Origin: Mortierella alpina
Taxonomy: Eukaryota > Mortierellomycota > Mortierellomycetes > Mortierellales > Mortierellaceae
Assembly: GCA_029449245.1 (NCBI GenBank)
Contig: JANATF010000016.1
Span: 186,001-250,000 of the forward strand
DNA length: 64,000 nt
Direction of reading: 5' to 3'
The position numbers were made by a program, and so were the translations under genes. A model generated the notes under the pieces. It did no database searches and was not told the origin of the DNA. It saw only the letters and a program-made list of their open reading frames with translations. Below are positions 12,901-22,989 of the stretch, in pieces. The first letter of the stretch is position 1. Every line of letters begins with the position of its first letter.

Positions 12901-14378
12901 AATCCTGAAGTCTTGAAGATTCAACAAAGCCAGCGCGAACAACATCCAACCACAGGGGCATCAGGGTAGCATCGTTGGCGTTGGGCTTGAGCTCCAGGAC
13001 GGCGCTCATGACCTGTGTGATTTTAGCGAGTCTCGACACGATGTGATCCATAGTCTCCACGGGAGCCTGCTCGGGCGAGTCACCCTGCCGAACGACGGTG
13101 GGGGCTTCGGCCGATTCCTTTGGTGACAGCAAGGACTCGAATACTTGGAAGGCAGAGGATGTGAGGTATGGGTTGTTGAGTTTGGGGAGATGGAGGAGAA
13201 TGTCGCAGAGGGGCAAGAATTGCTAATGATACATAAAAAGATAATTCAGAAAGTCAGGAATCCGAGTGTGTAATTTTGGCAAGAACCATCCTTTACCGAA
13301 CAAAAGAAAACATGGTTCGTTCTCTGTACCTCTACTGGCCAGGCCTTTCCGACCATGCGGACAAGCTGGAGGGTATGGAGGATCATCTGAGTGGCGTTCT
13401 CCTTGTCCTTGGATCCAGCAGCACCCACAACGCCGTTGCCAGACTCCTTGAGAATTTGCAGTGTCGTCTGGACGACGACCTTCATGCCGGGGTGAACGAT
13501 CATCATCAAAGGTGGGCGTGTGACAATATTCCTGACAGCCTCCTGGGCTCTTTTCCTTGGCTTGGGTCTAGAGTCGAGCGAGAGGATGAGAAGCGTCTGA
13601 AGTGCCTTGAGGGTGGTGGTGTTGTTCCATGCAGCAGAGTCCTGTGCGATCAAAAGGTGCTCCAGACAAGTGACCAAGGAGCGCAGAGAGGGTGCAGTGG
13701 GTGGGGGTTGGAGCGCCAGGATGGTTGTGATGACGCTCAAGGTGGCGGTGTACTGAGATCGAAGGACGCTGACAGGGACGCTGTAGATGGGGAGGATACA
13801 CACACAAGATGATGAGCAAAGTTGTAGAATGCATGCCAAAAGGGTTGGAGACGAACAAGAGTCTTTCTTTACCTGGGGAAAACGATAGCGAGCAGGTTCA
13901 GAATAGCGGCTCGCATCTCCTCGACCTCAGGGTCGTCCTTTTGCTGGTCCAGCAACGACATTAATGTAGCAAAGTAGGCGGTGGGTGTGATCTCTGCTCC
14001 TTGCTCCTTCAGGGTCTATTCCAGATCATGCATGCAAAAGGAGATACCAAATGGTCAGAACCTCGCCGAACAGAAACTCTATTTTCTGGAAGCAGCTGTG
14101 TTGACTGAAAGTACCTCTTCGACAGCGAGCAGCGTGGTCGCATGCATCTGCTGGTTCGCCAGCTTGGACGCCATCTGCGTTCTATCCAGTGTGAAGGAAA
14201 GATGGGATGAAGAAGGGGAACCGATAAGTCTCTTTTTTCTTTCTCCTATTGACTTCCTCGTCTGACTCCTGCTGCGAACTCTCTACGACAATGAGGCCCT
14301 TTGCAGGAAGTGCATCCGCATGCGACTGCAAGGCTGATTCGTGTGTCCGCACCTGATTTTCGCAAAGTGAGCCTCCAT
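9956..14378 (-). CDS. RRP12: RRP12-like ribosome biogenesis protein (NUC173/HEAT)
   Basis: Nucleolar HEAT-repeat protein needed for maturation and export of pre-ribosomal subunits (40S and 60S in yeast). Five exons: 14378-14353, 14181-14115, 14015-13873, 13780-13330, 13222-9956, giving 1317 residues with all phases matching. The tiny 26-nt first exon encodes MEAHFAKI plus part of an Arg. Joined to exon 2 it gives the family N-terminus ending in a KLANQ motif. Exon 5 carries the long helical-repeat NUC173 core (for example LPLCDILLHLPKL). It is followed by acidic patches, a K-rich region and the conserved tail DPYAYVPL..GKPGRRS. Length and domain order match fungal Rrp12 (about 1230 residues in yeast). 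It is divergently oriented to the aspartic protease, with starts 228 bp apart. The identification is strong and the exon 1 assignment fits family and phase. Confidence 0.93.
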
Positions 14379-14606
14379 GGTGGTGTGTGGAGTGGGTGGA
14401 TGGATGGAGGCGTGAAGGGCGAAACGGAGAACAAAAAAAAAAGGCAGTTGGGGACCAAGAAAAAAGAAAAAAAAAACAGACCGTTGTTTACAAGGACTGC
14501 TGCTCCTCTGGGTCACCTGATTCACCTCAAACTCAAAAACTCCAAATATCTCGCGAAAACACAACTCCACCACGTCCACCTTGCGCACGGGTCGCTTCTC
14601 GCAACC
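14379..14606. promoter_or_regulatory. Divergent promoter: RRP12 / aspartic protease 1
   Basis: A 228-bp gap between opposite-facing starts. It includes an A-rich segment at 14433-14475. No classical TATA element was recognised. Confidence 0.5.
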
Positions 14607-15980
14607 ATGAAAACCGCGCTCCTACTCACCCTCCTCCTGCTTTTTGGCGATTTCTCTCTCCCAAACTAAACTATTGCGGTAAGCGCAACGTGCCTAGTCG
14701 CCACCTCCCATGCATCACCTTGCAGATCAACACTCTCTCTCACTCTCTAACACACTCTCGACGGCCTTGCCTTGACGACCACCAGCATCCAGCTCAAAAA
14801 AGCCAGCCTCTCATCTAAAGAGCAGCTCCAAGCCCATGCCGAAGCTATACCCTACATGACCCAAAAGTACTCTACCAGAAAGTCCCGCAAGTGCCTCAGA
14901 AAAAAGACTCCCAAATCCACAGCAAACCCCGTCATGCTCCAAGATGCCGCCCGCGACGAGCCCCTCTACCGCGTCCCTTTACGCAACTACCTCAACGCCC
15001 AATACTACGGAAGGATCCACCTCGGCACCCCACCACAACCCTTCTCCGTCAACTTTGACACAGGCTCCTCCAACCTCTGGGTCCCCTCCCTTCGCTGCCG
15101 TTCGCTCACCTGTCTCCTCCGTCGAAAATACAACTCTACAAACTCATCCACCTTCCGATCCAACAGGACCCAACTCTCAATCCGTTACAAACAAGGCCAA
15201 ATCGATGGCTTCATCAGCAACGACGTTCTCGAGGTCGGTGGCGCCCTCATCAGGAACCAAGACTTTACGGAATCGACCTGTGAACCTACAAGAGCCTTCT
15301 TACCGCTCCAGTACGATGGCATCTTGGGTCTCGCTTACGACTCCCTCGCCGTCCTAGGAGCCGTCCCACCATTTTACAACCTCATTCATCAAAACCTGAT
15401 AGACGAACCCATGTTCGGTTTTTATCTCACACATATCGGTCTCAACTCGGCCACCACCGTTGGTGGTGGAGAGATCACGCTCGGTGGCATGGACCCCACC
15501 CACTTTACGGGCCCGTTACAATGGCACCCTGTCCGAAGTCCAGGTTACTGGGAAATTGATCTCACCAAAGTGCAGCTCGGAGACACTGTGATGGATCTGG
15601 CGGCGGAGCCGGTCCCGACAGGAGCCGGCATCGATACCGGTACCTCGCTCATTGGTATGCCCACCTCCATCGCCCGCAAGTTCAACGACCAGATCGGCGC
15701 CAGAGAGGACTTGGAATATAAGGGGGTGTACACTCTAGAATGTTCCAAAGTACCGTTCCTGCCAGACTTGACGTTCAGCTTTGGGAAACATAACTACACC
15801 CTCAAGGGCTCAGACTATATTCTAGGTAATGACGGAACTTGCGTCTCTGGGTTCATGGATTATCCAAGGCCGTGGGATGACCATCTCTGGATTGTCGGGG
15901 ATGTGTTCTTGCGCAAATACTACAGCGTTTATGATCTTGGCAACAACCGCGTTGGATTCGCGCTTGCGAAACATACCTGA
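14607..15980 (+). CDS. Pepsin-family (A1) aspartic protease 1, frameshift in leader exon
   Basis: Secretory or vacuolar aspartic endopeptidase, PEP4/saccharopepsin-like. Exon 1 is 14607-14678 (signal peptide) and exon 2 is 14786-15980 (propeptide and mature enzyme). Both catalytic Asp motifs are present (FDTGSSNLWVP and GAGIDTGTSLIG), plus the C-terminal WIVGDVFLRKYYSVYDLG. The flap Tyr is kept but its neighbours differ: YKQG here against the YGSG of the paralogue at 34.6 kb. As given, the leader ATG frame reaches TAA at 14667-14669 before the donor at 14679. The acceptor at 14785 needs a phase-2 exon, and the only way to get it from this ATG is a net -1 change, most simply in the five-T run at 14641-14645. 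The first in-frame Met in exon 2 would lose the signal peptide. So this is either a sequencing error, a polymorphic null or an early pseudogene. The body is intact. It lacks the second intron of its paralogue. Confidence 0.85.
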
Positions 15981-16155
15981 GCATGTATAGACCCCGTGTA
16001 TACACAGGGTCTATAAAGCACCCAACTCTTTGTCAGTCAGTCTGGGCATACAACCGGTTAGCCCTTCTGGCTGCAAGTAGATATAGTATACCACTGTAGG
16101 ACACAAGGAAGGCGCGTTTAAATAGTACTAAATAGTACTCAACATCTATCGATTA

Positions 16156-19100
16156 TCAAGCCTCTGAACACACCTCCCGGATCACATCACCATCCACGCC
16201 CAGCAGCTTCAGTTCCTCCCATCCAACTCGCCCTCTATCTCGGAGCAGTTTGCGGTTCGCCTGAATCTTCTTGTTCAGCTGCTGCTGCTGCATCAACTGC
16301 AACTGTTGTAACTGGTATGCGTCCGCCGCAATGTTGCTGCCACCTGTATTCGCCTTGTGGCTGCTCAACCCAGGCCCTGCTCCTCTCATCCCTCCTCCTC
16401 CTCTCCCTGCGCCATTTCCGCTTCCTCTATCCATCTCATCATCCGTGCCCAACCTCATAGGGCTCGATAGCGCCGCCATGGGACTCACAATATCCAGTGT
16501 CACCTTGATCAGACTGTGGTTTCGGCGAATCCCCTCCAAGACAGGGTTCCTGGTCCAGTGCCCCGTCAATGAGAAATTGGCTGCTGTACCCGATGGGCCA
16601 GCTTTGCTGATCGCATGCGTAGGGTCTCTAGTGAGTGTCGGTGTCGAGCTCGGCGAGATCCGGGAACTGGAAGCCGTACCGCCTCGTGTTTTGTGGTCAC
16701 TTTGAGTGTGTGTGCGATGTCGACCACCAGGACCCAAACTCTCCTTAGAGTGCAATGAGAATGTGGTCTTGATCGCTGAGCCGATCCGCTGTGATATAGA
16801 CGAGCCGTGGTGATGGTATAACCGGGTACGATGCGGTCGTGGCTGCTGTTGCTGCTGTTGCTGTTGCTGCTGTCTTTGATGTCCTTTTAGCTGATGGCGC
16901 TGTTGGTGCTGCTGAGATGGCTGCTCAAGTTGTGCATGTTGATGATGTAATAAATGAAAGTTACGATACATATTCTGGTTCTGCTGCTGCTGCTGCTGCT
17001 GCTGTTCCTCTTGCCGCTGCTGCTGGTGCGCCTCCGACGTTCCATCCATGCCATAGTCCTCCATGGTCGGCGTGGGGACCCCCAAGAGGGTCTCATCCGA
17101 ACCACCCATCCAAAAGACGAGAAGCGATCGATTGAATGCGAGCGCCTGGCCCAGAAGTTGCAGATCCTCAAACTGGCCACGCGATCGGATAAGGTACACT
17201 GAATGCAGGTTTTGGTTCAACAGCAACGCCTTGGCAATTGAACCTAGTGGAGTTCCCAGTGTGGTCAAAGATCGGATGCGCTTGTTGACTTCCATCAAGT
17301 TGACCAGAGCTGCTCCAAAGAGGTCGAGCTCAGACTGAAACAAGATGTTGCTCTTGCCGATCCCAAGTTCTTGGACAGACGAGTTTTCGCAAAGTGCATC
17401 AACAATCCAGCACAGGCCCTGCACAGACATTGCCATGGGATCCAAGATCGTGAGAGTTCCGAGCATTATCCATGGCTGAACAAGTGCCTGTGCTAGCGTC
17501 CACGCTGTTTCGTCACCGATTAAAGTACTTTTGAGATCGAGCTCCCGAAGGTTGGTGAAAAACCCGTCCGCAGAGGGGAGTTGTGTCATTGGAGGTCTGG
17601 TCAATTCCTGAGCGCTGATGGCCGAATCTCCGTCGCCCATATCGAATTGTTCGGAGCGAAACGTTGAAATGGCTGGCACAGAATCCGACCTGCTCAGCAA
17701 TGTCCTGCTCCCGCGCCTAGCGTCCAACAATCCGTCATTATGATTTGCATCTTCTGATGTGGGTCCATTCGTGCTCGAGTTCCTCTGCGACGCAAGCGCT
17801 GCAATGGCTGTCGTAGATCTAGAGCCCGCAACCGATTGGCTACTCCATTTTCGGACCGACACTGCTGGCTTCGGGGTCACCCTATCGACGCTGTTGGGAA
17901 TGACAAGCATCTTCAAAAATTGTTGCGCAACCAGGTCCTGTAGAGATCCACAATGACCAACATCCAACACCCGCAAGCACGATGCTGCACCTATCCGACC
18001 GAGAGCCTCGTACAAGACTGAGAATCCTTGAGGGCCGACCGGGCATGCTTGCAAGTCCAACTCCTCAAGCTGACATGATCCCGAGGTCCTGAATGTAGAG
18101 CTGCTCGCTTTGATAGGGTGTTCGAGCAGAGCCTTAGCCAAAGATTGCGCGGATCGATCACCGAATCCGGTGCAAGCAAGACGCAAAATGCCCATCTCTG
18201 AACTCACGAGTCGACTTAAAATGAGTGCACATTCCTGATCCTCGAGGCCCCTACTGGTGGCGAGGTTCAAATAGACAAGATGAAGGCGCGCCTTGATATT
18301 GGCCAGTGCCTGGAATCCTTGGACGCTGCACTGATTGTTTTCAATATCCAGATAGACCAAGTGGCAAGTCGCTCGGGTCTCCTTCTCTCGCGGCTCCTGC
18401 TGAGACTTTGCTGGGATGGGCACCAACGCTGGGTCGATCATAAGGCGCACGCCTGGACGATGTCCCGCTGTCAATGCCGCTATATCCAGTCGGTGCTGAA
18501 GCTGAAGTTGGTCCCTCAGGGTGTTGGTGAACGAGATACCTTCCATGCTTCTGCTCAATGCGACCGCTGCCAAGTCTCCGAACCCCGTATGAGCCATCTT
18601 CAAACTCGTCAATCGAGGTCCGACTGCCCGAATCACCCTTGCGGCGCCAACGTCGGACAAGCGCTCGTTCCTCGAGAGATCTAGGTTGCATATGTTGGTA
18701 TTGAAGAGCCCTTGCGCCAAAAGAATGGCTCCGCCGTCATTCAGTTGACTGTTGGACAGGTCCAGGGTGCCGAGAGAACCCCTTGGTCGAATGCCGCTCA
18801 AGATTGCTTGAATGTGAATATCAGTGAGCGGAAACCCTGGCAGAATGAGCTCTTTGAGTGACGAACACGACGTAAGCAGATGACTGAGAGATCCTCGATC
18901 TTTTGGATTAACCTCCATTCCTTGTCCAAACTCTAGTCGTTTGAGCGACGTGGCCTTGACGTGCTTTTGGGATAATCTCGCAAACAGCGCTGGGAGGCGT
19001 AGCAGTTCCAGGGATTGGAGCTGGCCGTGCGTGAGTAGATGTAGGATCGGGTCATATTTTTTGTGCAGCGCCATATAACTAGAGTCCTCGGCGAACGAAC

Positions 19101-20872
19101 AACCATCCAGTGATAGTACCGTGACAGTCGAGTGGGCGAGCGCCTTGGCAATTCTCCACAGATCCTTTTTGCCAAACTTCCAGCCAAGCTTCAAATGGAC
19201 CTCCACGAGCGATGGTGCGACTTTGTTGCTGATCCATGAACAAAACGTGCGGGTATGCGCCCGTGAGACGAGCGTAATCATGACAGATCCTGTTTGTTTG
19301 TCAAAGAGACCTCGCCGGGTGACGATCCAATGTTCAAACTCGTCAATGTTCTTTTCGAGAAATGTCCATCGATAGTGATATACGCAGACCCAGCTCACTT
19401 GGCCCCGCACGTTGCTGATGCGGTATAGGTTGCCCAGCTGCCCTGACTGCAGTCTCCTGCTGACACTGGCGATTCCCAAGAATGAGTAGAGTTGATGAAG
19501 ATCTGCTAGACTGACCAGCCCCTGCAGTGTCTCCTCGTCAGTGCAGTCTTTGACAGCTCCGTTGTCGGCCTCCGTGGCATTGTCCTCTTCCAATTTCTCT
19601 TGACCATGCACAACACCTGCCGTCTCGCGCCGCTTTCCTTGATGTCGCTCCAGGTATTCAATCATCCGATTCACCTTTAGCTCGACCTGCGCACCAATCG
19701 AATCTGGTAAGTCTGACCTCTTGAGATTGGAGATCTTTTCCACCTTTTTCGGACACGCATCACTTGACTCGGGATATTGTGGACGTTGCTGAGGGGCATC
19801 TGTGGCCGTTTGTAATGGCGTAGTGGAGCTGGTGGCCGGATTTAGTCCATGCTTGAGAAAGATGAGTAGCATCAGCACCATGGAGCCGTACCGGTGAAAG
19901 AATTCGTCTAGCCTTCCGGGATCAATCTCGTATCCTGGATGTTTGGCAATGTGCAAATGATTGAGTCCACTGCCGAGCGGGTGTGTGAAGCTTGGGCTGC
20001 ATTCGCACAAGAAGTAGAGGCGATAGCGGTCGATGTGAGGTGATTCTTTGGACTCTGCCTCCTGTTTCTTGTTGTCAAAGCCTGTTGCTGCTCTTGCACT
20101 CGACTGCTCGTCCTTGTCGGACGAATCCTTGGGAGGTCGATCCACGTCTCCAGCTTCGGGTAGGATGACAAAGAGGCGTGGTACCGTGTATTCATGCGCT
20201 GAGAAGCGCTTGTTCAAAAACGTGCGCACCGTGGCTCGAACGCGTTCCAGCCGTGCTGCCTCCTGAGGCGTTGATGATGCTCGCCTTACGGTTCGAGAGG
20301 CGCCCTGACACGTTTCTGACGCCGGTTTTGAGCTTAGTGAGGACACACGAAGATCCTCTACTGTCTTTTGGATGTTCCCCGTATGCTGAAATTGCTGCAA
20401 TGGGCGGTCCGACAAAGTGCTCTGTCCAACTTGATCCTTTGGTATCTGCTTTAACTCAATAGAGTGCATCTTGGTGCCGTTTTTAAGGCCGCTAATTCAG
20501 TAGTGCAAGATGACAGTATGAAGGTAGGAAAGTGGAAGAGCGGATTAGTGGGACGGTAGACTACTCAAATTAGAGTTGTAATAGACTCTACGGCCCGCCA
20601 AGATGTGCATGTATGCTGTACCTTGAACCGGCCAGGCTGTTTAGCTCATGATCCTTGTAAGCCCCTGTGTATGCTGCATCTTTTGAGGAAGATGGCGACC
20701 TCTTGTACGATGTCTTTCTGTTGTGAGTGTGGTCCAAGGGACCCGGCGTGGACAGGGGCTCGTGCTCGGCCAGAGGTCTGTGAGAGGTGACTGGGGAGGA
20801 AGGACACATTCGACTGCTTTTAGGCGCGTTGTCTATAAAGGAATTGGCTAGTGGATGCAAGAGAGGATTCAT
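16156..20872 (-). CDS. Large leucine-rich-repeat (RNI-like) protein
   Basis: Predicted intracellular scaffold or receptor-like protein of 1528 residues in two exons, 20872-20622 and 20491-16156. The 130-nt intron at 20492-20621 joins in phase (AG|C). An internal ATG at 20467-20469 in exon 2 is the alternative start. The N-terminal 80-100 residues are Ser/His-rich. A conserved-looking domain at about residues 165-300 has TVPRLFVILPE, RYRLYFLCEC and HIAKHPGYEID; I associate this pattern with repeat proteins of Mortierella and Glomeromycotina, from memory only. Residues of roughly 500-1250 hold RNI/RanGAP-type LRRs such as LGTLDLSNSQLNDGGAILLAQ. These are followed by a His/Gln-rich region with two polyQ runs coded by CTG/TTG repeats at about 16840-17010, then a basic tail. 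No nucleotide-binding or kinase domain is visible, so its role is unknown. It converges with aspartic protease 1. Confidence 0.85.
16840..17010 (-). repeat. CAG/CAA polyglutamine repeats in the LRR gene
   Basis: On the plus strand, clusters of CTG/TTG triplets occur at about 16840-16875 and 16980-17015. On the minus strand they read CAG/CAA and encode Gln runs. They are likely to vary in length between strains. Confidence 0.85.
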
Positions 20873-22405
20873 GCTGGAGGTTGAGAATGGAGAGACGAAG
20901 TGGAAGAAGGAAGAAGGAAGGGGTTTGGAATGGCCAGCGAGAGAGCGAGAGAGAGAAGGGAGAATGAGGACATGTGAGCTCCTTGCTGGGAAGAAAGGAA
21001 GAAAGAAAAAGGAGCGGATGCAGACGGTCCAAGAATAAACCTGGATCAATCTCGGCACGGCACACCAGACTGCTCGGTAAGCTACCGCCAGGAATATCTC
21101 TGCGGATGTGCATGCATAGGGTGGTTTACCTTGCGGGTATGTTCGACTGCGAAGAGAGCAGCGTTGCGATGCACTATTGGTTTCTCAGGCAGGGGGTCAG
21201 AAGCAGCGGATGGAGGACTGAGGTCGGAGCATGTGTCTGGTGGAGAGGGCGGTCATTGGAATGAGGCGTGTGCGGATGGGAGTAATGCAAAGGAGGGGAA
21301 AAGGAGGACACCCGCCTCGCGAGAAAAGAGAGTGAGAGTGAGAGACAGAAGAGAGGAGTGAGGAATGAGGATCGAAGGTGATGACGAGAAGGTGCGATCA
21401 CTTTGATGTTTCACGAGTCGTAAGGGAGAAACACCGTCGTAATGAGAGAACGAGGATGGACGGGATGATGAATCAGAGAGCAGTGGACAACAGGAAGACA
21501 CAACTGGCCGAGTATATTCTCTTCTGTATCTTCCGTAGTACCGTGCATTAGGCACGCCAATGGCATGCATCTTCATGGCCCGATATCCTCACCAAAAACA
21601 CCGCGTTCAACCTCAGTCTCCGACCCGTCCTTCGGACACTTGCTTGGCTCCTTGGAACTCTGTTGCGCCCGTCCTGCAGCGCCCTTTCAAAAGGGTTCTT
21701 GCGGGCGCGTTTTCAAGTCCTTTTGCATTCGACAGTGCATGCAGCGGGCGTAGTCTGCGCTAGGTCTCCTTGCATATTTGCTAGACTACAGCAGACGACA
21801 AGTTTTTGGACTTCAGGAACAAAGTGTTCTTCCAGTTCAAACCTTCTTTCTGTGGCTGATCTGTTCTTCCTGCGCCTGTGCCTCCTTGCCTTGTTCAGCA
21901 CCCAGCAGGGACTTCTTTTGATTCTTTGTTCTCTCATGCATCCCTTCCACCAGCCTGACAGTCCACACTCAAAACCTTGGGCAAAAACTGAACTCGTTGG
22001 CTGCGGACAATACCGGTCATCACACGCACTATCACCTTCCGGTATCAAAAAGACACAGAGCTGTTTTATTCGAATCCTGCTGTCGTCCCACCGCCCATAG
22101 CCATCATCGTAGCCAAGGGGAGGAACAACATGTAGGGGTCAAGGGGTCTATGGAACAGACACAGAAAGGGGGGGAGGGAAGCACTGGGTGAAAAGATATA
22201 TACTCGTTGTTTTTTGTGATATAGTCAGGAAGGAGGGGGTATATGTTACAGGTTTGGATGCTACAAAGCCAAGCGCCAGGTCAGGAATATTTGCAGGAGG
22301 AAATATACAATATGAAATGGCTAAGAAGACCATTCAGAAGATAAAACAGTAAAGGCCATTTCCGTTTTCGTTTCTCAAGATCTTGTGGTTCAAGCTCTAT
22401 TCCAC
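20873..22405. other. Gene-free interval upstream of the LRR gene
   Basis: About 1.5 kb without a supportable gene. The part at 20880-21010 is purine-rich on the plus strand, so pyrimidine-rich on the strand of the LRR gene, consistent with its promoter and 5' UTR. Open frames on both strands lack domain-like sequence. The segment at 22140-22400 is the 3' flank of the next minus-strand ORF. Confidence 0.5.
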
Positions 22406-22693
22406 TTAGGCATTTGGAATAGCTTGCCCTTGTTGTTGGCTAGCAGACTTGCCAGCAGGGGTAGTCTTGCCCGAGAGAGAATCCTTGACGGCTGCAGAGA
22501 CAGCTGCCGAGTTCTTTGCGGAGGCCACGAACGAGCTGGGCGACAGGGACTCGACCAACTGCTGAAGCACAATCGGGTGGTGCTCTGGGTTAAAAGCCGA
22601 AGACTGCGTCTTGGCCGACGACACGACTTGGAGCGACGTAAAGTGCCGGGTTGGAGTGGGAGCCGAGCGGAGGACGTTGAGGATGGACGACAT
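22406..22693 (-). CDS. Small orphan protein (95 aa)
   Basis: Single-exon ORF of 95 residues, Ser/Ala/Gln-rich, not recognised. The N-terminus (MSSILNVLRSAPTPTRHFTS) has Arg residues, hydroxylated residues and almost no acidic residues, so a mitochondrial presequence is possible. The rest is low-complexity with no membrane segment. The start ATG lies at 22691-22693, just after a strongly A-rich stretch on the coding strand (plus-strand T-run at 22729-22740) and a pyrimidine-rich region, as seen upstream of other genes here. Support is limited to composition and context. It could be spurious. Confidence 0.5.
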   Translation of the reverse strand: MSSILNVLRSAPTPTRHFTSLQVVSSAKTQSSAFNPEHHPIVLQQLVESLSPSSFVASAKNSAAVSAAVKDSLSGKTTPAGKSASQQQGQAIPNA

Positions 22694-22960
22694 GATATTG
22701 GCTGGGCTTCTCGAGGTCTTGCTTGGCTTTTTTTTTTTTTGGCTTTGTGGAGGAACCAGGCCTTAGATAAGATTGTGCGAGATAACGGAGGGGAAGAAGG
22801 TTGCGGACAACGCGACAAAAGCTAGCAAGATAACGACAACGAGAGAGACAGGTGGTGGTTCCGGGGCTGAACTGGACTTGGATTCGGATGAACAAGGTTA
22901 TCACAGTATTGGAGAAGCGGTGTGTATGTATCCGTGTGTGGAGTAAAGGAAAATAGACAG

Positions 22961-22989
22961 TGTGTGTGTGAGAGAGAGAGAGAGAGAGG
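22961..22989. repeat. (TG)n(AG)n microsatellite
   Basis: Five TG units are followed directly by about nine AG units. Confidence 0.9.

Noticed and set aside
11738-12916. 392-residue plus-strand open frame
   Set aside because: Also a shadow of RRP12, whose reading frame has clear family similarity.
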